Part shown: one piece after another, positions 9,445-17,390 of the stretch
Layout of the letters: each line of letters starts with the position of its first letter
Numbering within the stretch: the stretch's first letter is position 1
Origin: Balneolaceae bacterium UBA7797
Lineage (GTDB): Bacteria > Bacteroidota > Rhodothermia > Balneolales > Balneolaceae
Direction of reading: 5' to 3'
NCBI GenBank assembly: GCA_002480645.1
Contig: DLCN01000025.1
Location: 55,499-119,498, forward strand
Length of the DNA stretch: 64,000 bases
Notes under the pieces: generated by a model
Told to the model about the DNA's origin: nothing
Database searches by the model: none
The model's input: only the letters and a program-made list of their open reading frames with translations
Translations under genes and position numbers: made by a program

Positions 9445-12228
9445 TTATTTGATTAGGGTGATTTTGCGAGATATGGATTGCTTTGGTGTGGATATGCGCA
9501 CCAAGTACACCCCGGAAGCCTGTTTACTCATATCCAGAGAGAGCGTGTGAACGCCGGCCGTTTTTTGCTGATCCTGAAGAATATCAGCTACTTTTTGCCC
9601 CATGATGTTGAACACATCAACTGACACAACCGCTGTTTCTGGCAAACTATAGGTTATTGTGGTGCTTGGATTAAAAGGATTGGGATAGGAACTCAATTCA
9701 AAACGGGTGGGTAATGAATGGTCACGCTCAATATTGGTCAGTTGCTTTAGTCGGGTCACTAGCTGTAATGTCCCTTCGTGTACCCATTCCCCATCATCTT
9801 TGATTAAATCAATCGTGAATGCATCATTTTCCGGGTAATGGAGAATAATCTGGCCATTATTCAGAGTTTGTTTCAGGTAGGCCTGATCTATTTCTACCGT
9901 TGATTGAAGCTGTAGAGTAGCCTGACTAAAACGGGTAGAACGAATTCCAACTTCCACCACTAACTCGTCGCTAAAATCCGCAGACTCCACAGCCATTGGT
10001 GTTCCAAATTCGCCATAGGTATACACTTCGTGATATTCTTCCGAAAGACTTGGAATCTTTTTGAAAGAGGTTCCGGAATCGTACAAAGTGAGTTTATCGC
10101 TGTACCCTTCGTCCTCTAACAACACCGTTAGCTTTTGTGCCGGTGCTATTTTTGGAATCTGACCGGTGCCTTGAAGTACGCTAAATAGGTTTAACGTCAG
10201 TGAGGCATTCATCCCCTGTGCCTGAACCCAAAAACCCTGACCTGCAGCAATTTTCGGGGCAGATAACACCTGATTTGTGATAGTTTCGTACACATAACCA
10301 CCTTCCCCGTTATTTAAAGAAGCATCCCAAAGGGCGATTACTACATCAACAGAATCTCTGATGAAACCGGGATCAAACCCTTTCATTTGACTTGAGAATG
10401 GATTCCCTATAAGATTTAGTCCATGATGAGAGGGACTGGAAATATTGCTGGCATTCGTCACCGATAGGGTAAAATTATCAAATGCCGAGTGACCTGGTTT
10501 CGACAAATCCGGCGTTAGCACTTTGGGCCAACCACCCTGAATACCCGGGGTGAAATAGTCATCATCTTCAAACATATACACCGCAAATGCTTCCCCTAAA
10601 TGCAATGTCTCGTTGAGATCTGTAACCGGAATCCACTCTTCGTCTAATACGCTGTACCTAAATACATTGGGTGCAGCAGTAGGTAAATCGCTGCCAATGG
10701 CACCTTGCGTCCAGATCACATCAAGGTACTGTTGAAAGGTATCGCCCTCTCTGGTTGGGGCTAGTAACCGCCAACCGTCTTTACCCGCAGTTCCGGCAAC
10801 TACAACGCGATCAGTAAATACTTCAACATCATAATAGCCCTTCGCAATTGAATTGAAGTTAGTGCCATTATCACTCCATTTGTAGGAAAACATATTGGTT
10901 TTTAAGCCAGTATGGGTACTAGCTGAAGCCCTGACTACAAGTTGACCGTTTATTATATTCTGAGCCGTTAAGTAAACACTGTCCTGAGTGTTTGTAGCCA
11001 GAATTTCATTGGGCTCATATTGGCCGTTCGCATTGGCATCAAAGTATACTCTGGTTGGAAAATTGCTGTGTTGAGCAGGAAATAGCCGAATGGCTGCAAG
11101 AGTATCCTCAATATTCCAATCAGTGAGAATTAAATCGTCATAATCCACCACTTGTGTTTCGTACAGGTCGATTCGTTTTGAGGTGACTTTAAAAGTTCCC
11201 GTGTTATGTGGCTGATGCTCGAAATTACTCAACATGGTGATATTTCGGTTTCCACTTTCGCCCAGATAGATATTGCCATCGTAGTCTGCCCCAACTTGTT
11301 CGATGGCATTAAAACTACCTCTGGATCCTCCACTTTCTAACTCAACTGAGCCTAAAAACTGGAAACCACCACCAAGAAAAACCAGCCGCTGTTCTTTTAC
11401 GTGTTGTGAAACTTTTGCTGCAATGTTGGGTGAGTCGAGTACGGTAACTACAATTCGTCCATTATCTTCTACATGAAATCCTACAATTTCCATGTCTCTG
11501 CCCGGCAGATCAGATTGAGTATCAAAATCGTAGCGCATGTCAATGGTTCCTGAAGTATCGAGTCGCACAATTTCATTCTCATCTTTATTCCATACATACA
11601 GAAGGTCTGAATCCCGCCGCCCACCAATGCCTGCAATTTGAGACGAATCGGTAGTAACCGTGCTTAAATCGACATCATAAACAGGTGAGAAGGTGGTATT
11701 TGGTAATCTTTCGAAGGCAATGGCGCGAAGGTTTACAGGATCATATACGTAAAACTTATCCTCGCTTACTCTTCCTATCAGATCATAGAATGGCTGAGCA
11801 CCAAATAATGGAAAATTTGGGTTGCTTAAATATTGCTGATAGCCGGAGAAATTATCGTTCAGATAAATCCGAAGTATGCTTATTTCACCTACGGAGGCAT
11901 TCACTTTATTGAATACGGAACCTGAGAAAATTTTATTACCGCCAACTACTTCAAAATCCCCGTGGACAAAATCGTAATAGATTGGTGGAAATATGGTCCC
12001 TTCAGAGAGTGGGGTAGCGGTATCAGCCGTATCCCACACAAATACCCTTATTGAATCCTTAAGAAACTCATAAATTTTTCCGTTCTCTGCGGTCACAGAA
12101 CGACCAGTTTCAGAAACAGTAGTGGTATCGGAGAGGTTGAAAACCTTTTTCAGGTCTGCATTTTGCGCAAATACAGCGCCGGTTAGAAAACTAAGAACAA
12201 CAAGAAATAGTAGTTTTTTCTGCATCAT
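9445..12228 (-). CDS. large exported protein with T9SS type A sorting domain (paralogue 2)
   Basis: A 927-residue exported protein: signal peptide (cleavage near VFAQ), propeller-like beta repeats, a YDGNIYLGES strand motif, a middle module with GIQGGWPKV and LIGNPFSSQ, and a T9SS type A tail (SYPNPFNPSTT, QASGVYLVRI, RKITLIK). The order of modules matches the next gene downstream, showing an old tandem duplication with strong divergence. It lies 73 bases downstream of the response regulator. The gap contains a tandem GGTGAC element at 12276-12295, which suggests a separate regulated promoter here. The substrate or ligand is unknown. Confidence 0.88.
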   Translation of the reverse strand: MMQKKLLFLVVLSFLTGAVFAQNADLKKVFNLSDTTTVSETGRSVTAENGKIYEFLKDSIRVFVWDTADTATPLSEGTIFPPIYYDFVHGDFEVVGGNKIFSGSVFNKVNASVGEISILRIYLNDNFSGYQQYLSNPNFPLFGAQPFYDLIGRVSEDKFYVYDPVNLRAIAFERLPNTTFSPVYDVDLSTVTTDSSQIAGIGGRRDSDLLYVWNKDENEIVRLDTSGTIDMRYDFDTQSDLPGRDMEIVGFHVEDNGRIVVTVLDSPNIAAKVSQHVKEQRLVFLGGGFQFLGSVELESGGSRGSFNAIEQVGADYDGNIYLGESGNRNITMLSNFEHQPHNTGTFKVTSKRIDLYETQVVDYDDLILTDWNIEDTLAAIRLFPAQHSNFPTRVYFDANANGQYEPNEILATNTQDSVYLTAQNIINGQLVVRASASTHTGLKTNMFSYKWSDNGTNFNSIAKGYYDVEVFTDRVVVAGTAGKDGWRLLAPTREGDTFQQYLDVIWTQGAIGSDLPTAAPNVFRYSVLDEEWIPVTDLNETLHLGEAFAVYMFEDDDYFTPGIQGGWPKVLTPDLSKPGHSAFDNFTLSVTNASNISSPSHHGLNLIGNPFSSQMKGFDPGFIRDSVDVVIALWDASLNNGEGGYVYETITNQVLSAPKIAAGQGFWVQAQGMNASLTLNLFSVLQGTGQIPKIAPAQKLTVLLEDEGYSDKLTLYDSGTSFKKIPSLSEEYHEVYTYGEFGTPMAVESADFSDELVVEVGIRSTRFSQATLQLQSTVEIDQAYLKQTLNNGQIILHYPENDAFTIDLIKDDGEWVHEGTLQLVTRLKQLTNIERDHSLPTRFELSSYPNPFNPSTTITYSLPETAVVSVDVFNIMGQKVADILQDQQKTAGVHTLSLDMSKQASGVYLVRISTPKQSISRKITLIK

Positions 12229-12275
12229 AAATGGATTTGAGTTACAGAAAATCTACTTAAACAGAGTCCTCCTCA

Positions 12276-12295
12276 CAGGTGACAGATGGGTGACT
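12276..12295 (-). promoter_or_regulatory. candidate operator: tandem GGTGAC direct repeat (copy A)
   Basis: The plus strand reads CAGGTGACAGATGGGTGACT: two GGTGAC half-sites (12278-12283 and 12289-12294) exactly 11 bp apart, about one helical turn. It lies 47 bases upstream of the start of the first T9SS gene. A second copy with one mismatch lies at 15695-15714, also upstream of a minus-strand gene. The tandem helical spacing is typical of response-regulator sites; assigning it to the adjacent regulator is inference. Confidence 0.55.
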
Positions 12296-12301
12296 ACTGT
12301 A

Positions 12302-12994
12302 CTAAATGGCGGTCAAGGCCTCCTCAATACTCTGTTCTTTAGGCAGATCCATCCGTTTTTTAAGCCTGACCTTCGAGCGTTTTACACTGTCCGGTTCAAT
12401 GAACAAGTGCTGCGCAATTTCTTTGTTACTAAATCCGAATTTAATAAGAACCAGCAGGCGTTTATCCAGAATGGTGAGCTGAGGATAGGCTGAAGAAATG
12501 GATTCGAATACCGGATCCTGAATATTAGAAAGTTGTTTGGCCTGTTTATCATTTAGGTGATGCGGGCTGATCACATTAGACAACGACAGCCATTCTTTCA
12601 TACGCAAATAATCTTTATCCAGCCGGGCTTTGAGCCGTTCCAGCATCTGCACGAAGTCATCTTCATCCACCGGTTTCAGGAGATAATCGAAGGCTGAAAT
12701 GCGGATCGCTTTCAGCATATGCTCATCGTGGGCGGTAGTAACTACGGTGAGAGGTTGTTCATCACCGAATAACCGGATCACATCCAGGCTGTTCTTATCC
12801 CTGAGCATAATATCCAGAAACAACACATCGATATTCGTCATCACTTCGTGATCGGCTTCCGAATCAAAATCGAGATCATGCTGCTTATGCACCATCTCCA
12901 TTTCCAGACCGGGAATAGAAATATTCTTCAGGTAATATTCCACCGATTCCAGCGCCTGAGGATCATCATCAATAATTGCGTATCGAACTTTCAC
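12302..12994 (-). CDS. response regulator, receiver plus LuxR-type HTH
   Basis: DNA-binding response regulator of 230 residues. The receiver domain shows the acidic pocket IDDD near residue 8, the phospho-acceptor D61 in LFLDIML, a Thr in VVTTAHD near residue 86, and K107 in YLLKPVD. After a linker, residues about 173-215 form a helix-turn-helix of the kind found in Bacteroidota LuxR-like regulators (LVLIKFGFSNKEIAQ, then SVKRSKVRLKKRM), not a LytTR domain. It is 55 bases downstream of a LytS-type kinase gene and upstream of two T9SS protein genes, its probable partner and targets. Confidence 0.92.
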   Translation of the reverse strand: MKVRYAIIDDDPQALESVEYYLKNISIPGLEMEMVHKQHDLDFDSEADHEVMTNIDVLFLDIMLRDKNSLDVIRLFGDEQPLTVVTTAHDEHMLKAIRISAFDYLLKPVDEDDFVQMLERLKARLDKDYLRMKEWLSLSNVISPHHLNDKQAKQLSNIQDPVFESISSAYPQLTILDKRLLVLIKFGFSNKEIAQHLFIEPDSVKRSKVRLKKRMDLPKEQSIEEALTAI

Positions 12995-13049
12995 CCACTT
13001 AAAATTTTATTCACGGAATGTGAATCATTCAGCTAAACAAATCAACCTG

Positions 13050-15179
13050 TTAATCCGCTTTTTCAAAACGGGGAACTGTAAACCGTACGATCACCCCTTC
13101 CCCCAAACCGGCATCCTTCTTGTTAATGATCTCATACGAAAACGGTTTATCCGTGATCTTTGCCAACAAACCGAACCGTTCCGTGGTAATTTTTGTAGCC
13201 AGTGATTCATGCCCGCTTTTTTGCGAGACCTCCTGAGTTAATCCGGCACCATTATCCTCAACTTCAATACACAGCAGATCAGTATTGTTTTTTATTGTGA
13301 TCTGAATACTGCCCCTGTGATCCTGTTTTGGCAGAATTCCATGCTCGATCGCGTTTTCAATAAAAGGCTGAGCCAGCATAGGTGGAAGCATCAACCGATC
13401 GGCCTGAATGGTTGTATCAACGTTAAAGATGTAATCAAATTTATGATTGGTTCGGATCTGTTGAAGCTTTAAAAACTCTTCCAGTAAGGTGAGCTCCTGC
13501 TGTAGGGTAACAAAACGTTCCCGGCTGTAACTCAGCACCATCCGTGTTACTTTGGCAAATTTGGCTACAAAGTTGGAGGTTTCTTTCGTCTCGCGTTGTT
13601 GCAGGATAAAGCTCTGTATCGAAACCAAAGCATTGAACAAAAAATGTGGATTCATCTGTACCGACAATAATCGTTGATTACTGTCTTGCAGGGCCTGCTG
13701 TTTTTCTGCCAGTCTTTTGTGATACCAGAAATAGACGCTGACCAGGATCAGGATCAGAATAACGGCTACGGCTATAAACTGAGAATTTCTGGTAGCGATC
13801 AATGCCTGCTGCAACTCACTTTTATTCTGAAGCAGTTCAATTTCCGCCTCTTTTTTCTCCGTTTCATATTGGGTTTGCAATTCCTCTATCCGATTCAGGT
13901 TCTCTTCCTTCAACACGCTGTCACGGTATTGCTCATGATATTTGAACGCCGCAAGGGCTTCTTCAAAATTTCCGGCCTGTTCTTCAATTCCTGATAAATT
14001 ACCATACCCTTGCGAAACAGTGCCATATCGCTCCAGTTTCAAGCCAAGTTCTATGGTTCTTTTAGCAAAATCGCGGGCACGATTAAGGTCATTGAGTTTC
14101 AGAGAATTATACGACAGATTATTTGCCATTCGGGCCTGCATCACTTCACTGCCGATGTCCTGAGCCATCAGATATGCCTCGTAGTATTTTTCGCCCGCAT
14201 CCTCCAGCCGCCCCATGGTATGTAATACGTTGGCCACATTTCCCAGACGGGAACAATAGAGCAGGTAATCTTTTCTTTTTTCGGCAAAATCCAGTGACAA
14301 AGTAAAATGGACCAAAGCACTATCGAATGCTTCTTCCTGATAGAACATATTTGCGAGAGTAGCGTGAGCGAATCCGGTTAAATAATCGTTTCCCATCTCG
14401 CTGGCTGCTGAAATAAACAACTTGGCATATTCTTTACTTCTCTTCGAGTATTCAATGATATCCAGCTCCGAATCTGTTTCTTCCGCATAGCTGACGAGAG
14501 CACTGTAAATAGTTGCTAATACCTGATAGGAACGCGTCTCCAGTTCTTTATCACCGATATCAATGGCGTAATGCCGGTTCTTCATCGCCACTTCCAGCGA
14601 TTCATCAAATCGCTGCTGCTGATATAACCTGCTGGCAATATTATGTCTGAATTGGCCCACCAGGAGTTTAAGAACACTATCCTGAGCAAAACCGGGATCC
14701 TGTAGTGCCTTTTGTTCCGCCTTCTTCAGGAAAATGATGGAAGAATCAGCATCTCCGATCCGGTAGTAATAATCTGAGATCAATTTTCTGGCACGTGCCC
14801 CCATCACATGATTGTCGGCCTTATCCGATCTTTGTTCCAGTTCCCGTGATACCCTGACAAAAGCATCCAGATCGAACCTGTATTCGCCCAATGCATTTAA
14901 GTAGAGCGCCTCAATGGTCTCAGCTTCATTCTTAACTTGCCGGGTTATACTCAAATATTTTTCAGAATAGAATCTGAGTGAATCGAAATCCCCGCTTTTC
15001 TGAAAACCTTTCAACAACCGGTGTACACTCTCTGCACGATCCACAACAGAAGTCCGTCCGGCCTTCAAGGATGCGGTGAGCCAATGTTCACCGGATTGAC
15101 CGAATCCCTTAACCGTGGACAAACTCAACCAAAGCAGGATTATTGAAACACTGATTTTTTGCAGAAGATATTTGTTCAT
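13050..15179 (-). CDS. TPR-containing sensor histidine kinase (LytS/HisKA_7TM-less type)
   Basis: Membrane sensor kinase of 709 residues. A signal peptide (residues 1-28) is followed by a long helical periplasmic region with TPR-like repeats to about residue 400, a coiled-coil segment, one membrane helix (about 465-486) and a cytoplasmic PF06580-type kinase. The phospho-acceptor is H512 in QMNPHFLFNAL. The ATPase part shows the N-box PFIENAIEHG and the G1 box EDNGAGL. The ATPase is complete. It is the partner of the response regulator 55 bases downstream. A terminator at 15238-15267 separates it from the upstream small gene, so it should have its own promoter within 15180-15237. Confidence 0.93.
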   Translation of the reverse strand: MNKYLLQKISVSIILLWLSLSTVKGFGQSGEHWLTASLKAGRTSVVDRAESVHRLLKGFQKSGDFDSLRFYSEKYLSITRQVKNEAETIEALYLNALGEYRFDLDAFVRVSRELEQRSDKADNHVMGARARKLISDYYYRIGDADSSIIFLKKAEQKALQDPGFAQDSVLKLLVGQFRHNIASRLYQQQRFDESLEVAMKNRHYAIDIGDKELETRSYQVLATIYSALVSYAEETDSELDIIEYSKRSKEYAKLFISAASEMGNDYLTGFAHATLANMFYQEEAFDSALVHFTLSLDFAEKRKDYLLYCSRLGNVANVLHTMGRLEDAGEKYYEAYLMAQDIGSEVMQARMANNLSYNSLKLNDLNRARDFAKRTIELGLKLERYGTVSQGYGNLSGIEEQAGNFEEALAAFKYHEQYRDSVLKEENLNRIEELQTQYETEKKEAEIELLQNKSELQQALIATRNSQFIAVAVILILILVSVYFWYHKRLAEKQQALQDSNQRLLSVQMNPHFLFNALVSIQSFILQQRETKETSNFVAKFAKVTRMVLSYSRERFVTLQQELTLLEEFLKLQQIRTNHKFDYIFNVDTTIQADRLMLPPMLAQPFIENAIEHGILPKQDHRGSIQITIKNNTDLLCIEVEDNGAGLTQEVSQKSGHESLATKITTERFGLLAKITDKPFSYEIINKKDAGLGEGVIVRFTVPRFEKAD

Positions 15180-15237
15180 TCTTTAAACATTTTCAAAGGT
15201 TGTTGAACCACTGGAAATACCACAGAATTTTTCAAAT

Positions 15238-15267
15238 AAAAAAGCCCCGCAGCAACGAGGCTTTTTT
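15238..15267 (-). terminator. rho-independent terminator downstream of the small Cys-rich gene
   Basis: Arms AAAAAAGCC (15238-15246) and GGCTTTTTT (15259-15267), extended by CG/CG after one mismatch, around a 6-base loop. Read on the minus strand it ends in a T run. It isolates the 99-residue gene from the kinase operon. Confidence 0.85.
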
Positions 15268-15324
15268 GTAGCAGAACCGGAAGGTCGGGGTGACAACCCG
15301 CCGGAACTTTGAGGGTTAACATGT

Positions 15325-15624
15325 TCAAAACTTTACGCCCGGGAAAAAATGCTTTAATAATGCTTCTGCCGATCTGCCCCGGCTCAGATTCATTGACTGA
15401 TTCTTCAGTTCGTTGATCCTGCAGCTCTGGCAAACTTTTGCTTCCTTATCTTTACAAGTGATCGTAGCCAGCTCAACCTTGTAACCACGTAAGGGATGCG
15501 GTTTTCCTTCCCACGCGCCGCAATGATTGCACCGCAACGAAAGCATCAATTGTTGTCGCTTTTCATCGGTATTTGATGGTATACCGAAAAAGCGTTCTTC
15601 TCCGCTGTTACTGAACCCACCCAT
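15325..15624 (-). CDS. small Cys-rich (zinc-ribbon-like) protein of unknown function
   Basis: A 99-residue soluble protein without a signal peptide. Two CxxC pairs, C32/C35 (CNHC) and C65/C68 (CQSC), fit a treble-clef or ribbon zinc site; C57 lies between them. The C-terminus is basic and amphipathic. I do not recognise the family. It has its own terminator (15238-15267) and a well-marked upstream region: a 10-bp inverted repeat at 15644-15671 and the tandem GGTGAC element at 15695-15714 shared with the T9SS pair. A regulatory or anti-sigma-like role is possible but unproven. An overlapping 85-codon reading frame below it crosses the terminator and is not a gene. Confidence 0.7.
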   Translation of the reverse strand: MGGFSNSGEERFFGIPSNTDEKRQQLMLSLRCNHCGAWEGKPHPLRGYKVELATITCKDKEAKVCQSCRINELKNQSMNLSRGRSAEALLKHFFPGVKF

Positions 15625-15643
15625 AACTATCTTCCTTAAACTT

Positions 15644-15671
15644 TATCGTTTAACTAAAACCTTAAACGATA
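15644..15671 (-). promoter_or_regulatory. perfect 10-bp inverted repeat upstream of the small Cys-rich gene
   Basis: TATCGTTTAA (15644-15653) and TTAAACGATA (15662-15671) are exact reverse complements separated by 8 bases, 20 bases before the start codon. There is no T run after it, so it looks like an operator or leader hairpin rather than a terminator. Confidence 0.5.
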
Positions 15672-15694
15672 CTACACAAGGCTGTGCCGGAATT

Positions 15695-15714
15695 CAGGTG
15701 ACAAATGGGTGACT
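15695..15714 (-). promoter_or_regulatory. candidate operator: tandem GGTGAC direct repeat (copy B)
   Basis: The plus strand reads CAGGTGACAAATGGGTGACT, identical to copy A at 12276-12295 except one base. Half-sites at 15697-15702 and 15708-15713 are 11 bp apart. It is 70 bases upstream of the small Cys-rich gene and just after the stop of the aminotransferase gene. Confidence 0.55.
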
Positions 15715-15724
15715 GAACGGGCGA

Positions 15725-17239
15725 TCAGGAGAGGCCTGAGAACCAACTTTCGATCTGTTCTTCCTTTACGACAAAATCATTGCGGGTAAAATCAAACTCG
15801 TTGGTTGCTTCGTTATAGGTATAATCTTTAGCCCATTCTTCTTTGTTTTCCATGAGCTCCCGGAGTGCGTTAAGCATAAATTCTACTTCAGCATCTTTCA
15901 TCGTTGGATGAATAGATGCTCGTACCCAACCCGGACGTACACTCAGATCACCACTCATTATCCGCATATCCAGTTCTTTGGATGCCGGTTCATCCAGGCT
16001 CAGCAAATAATGTCCATACGTTCCGGCACAGGCACATCCACCTCTCATCTGAATGCCAAAACGATCGTTCAGGATCTTTACAGCAAGATTAAAGTGCAGA
16101 CCATCCAGTAAAAATGAAATGGCTCCCAACCGGTCTTTATGTTCACCGGCCAGCACCGTGATCCCGTCAATAGTCTCCAGTCCTTTTATAAACTTTCGGG
16201 CTAAAACATGTTCACGCTTTGCGATATTCTCCGGCCCCATTTCCTCTTTAAGCTTAAATGCCATTGCAGCTCTGATCCCCTGAATAAAGGGTGGAGTTCC
16301 ACCATCTTCCCGGTCTTCAATATTTGGAATGTAGCGATGCTCGAACCAGGGAGAAGTATACAGAACCGTTCCGCCGCCCGGAACATCAGGAGCGCGGTTA
16401 TGATACAGATTGGAATTAAAAATGGTGATTCCCGGTGTGCCGGGACCTCCTAAAAATTTGTGGGGCGACAGAAAGATCGCATCCAGGTGTGCTCCTTCTT
16501 CTTCGGGATGCATATCTATATCGATATACGGGCCCGAACAGGCAAAATCCACAAAACAAACGCCATCATATGTATGAGCTAGTTTTGCGATTTCATGATA
16601 CGGAGTTTCGAGTCCGGTCACATTAGAGCAGGCCGTCACGGAAGCGATCTTGAATTTCCGGTCTTTGTATCTCTTCAGAAGTTCTTCAAAGTGATCCAGA
16701 TCCACTCTTCCGGTTTCTGTAGCCTGTATGATCTCCAGATCTACAATGGTTTCGAGCCATGACGTATGATTCGAATGATGTTCCATGTGAGTAATAAATA
16801 CAATGGGCCGATTCACATCCTCACAACTGATCAACCGATGACCTGAGCCATCTTCAATATTGAATTGAGAGGAATAATCACGGATTCGGTCGGGTACTTT
16901 TAATCCAAGGATCCGCTGCATTTTATTGATCGCCCCGGTCATACCTGAGCCGCAAAAAACCAGTACATCCTGCTCATTGGCATTCACCTGTTCTTTGATG
17001 TAATGCTTGGCATGATGATAGGCTTTGGTCATGGCTGTGCCTGTCACCGTAGTTTCTGTGTGCGTATTTCCCACAAATGGCAGGATCTCTTTTCTTACAC
17101 GGTCCTCAATAGGCCCGTACATTCTTCCGCTGGCGATCCAATCTGCGTATAAAATGGTTTGTTTTCCGAACGGCGTTTCAAACGTTTGATCGACCCCTAT
17201 TATATGATCCCTGAATTTCGAAAAGTATTCCTCTGTCAT
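15725..17239 (-). CDS. class V aminotransferase / cysteine-desulfurase-like PLP enzyme
   Basis: PLP-dependent fold-I enzyme of 504 residues. The Schiff-base lysine is K261 in SPHKFLGGPG; PLP contacts include the HMEHHSNHTSW loop and the DFACSGPYIDID strand. A Cys-containing loop (MRGGCACAGTYGHYLL) occupies the place of the desulfurase catalytic loop. The protein is about 100 residues longer than IscS/SufS, with an extended C-terminus, and no Fe-S assembly genes are near. It could be a desulfurase or another lyase/aminotransferase of the family; the substrate is undetermined. It is monocistronic, divergent from lysC. Confidence 0.85.
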   Translation of the reverse strand: MTEEYFSKFRDHIIGVDQTFETPFGKQTILYADWIASGRMYGPIEDRVRKEILPFVGNTHTETTVTGTAMTKAYHHAKHYIKEQVNANEQDVLVFCGSGMTGAINKMQRILGLKVPDRIRDYSSQFNIEDGSGHRLISCEDVNRPIVFITHMEHHSNHTSWLETIVDLEIIQATETGRVDLDHFEELLKRYKDRKFKIASVTACSNVTGLETPYHEIAKLAHTYDGVCFVDFACSGPYIDIDMHPEEEGAHLDAIFLSPHKFLGGPGTPGITIFNSNLYHNRAPDVPGGGTVLYTSPWFEHRYIPNIEDREDGGTPPFIQGIRAAMAFKLKEEMGPENIAKREHVLARKFIKGLETIDGITVLAGEHKDRLGAISFLLDGLHFNLAVKILNDRFGIQMRGGCACAGTYGHYLLSLDEPASKELDMRIMSGDLSVRPGWVRASIHPTMKDAEVEFMLNALRELMENKEEWAKDYTYNEATNEFDFTRNDFVVKEEQIESWFSGLS

Positions 17240-17390
17240 TTCCTCTGGCTTAGTGATTTTGGAATATAGGGAAATTGAAATTCGATTTTTGGTAATCGTT
17301 TTCTGTTTCCTTTTTCATGGAACAAACCTCCGATTTTAGCATGGAATAGCTTTAGATAACCCTTATTTTCCTCTCAAATTTTAAAGCGGC

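Noticed and set aside
15281..15310. GC-rich sequence with GGGTGACAACCC after the small Cys-rich gene
   Set aside because: It forms a small hairpin and has one GGTGAC, but lacks the tandem 11-bp pair; it is probably part of the 3' untranslated region.
15176..15433. 85-codon frame overlapping the kinase start and the small Cys-rich gene
   Set aside because: It runs across the terminator at 15238-15267 and lies out of frame with the well-formed 99-residue gene; no motif.
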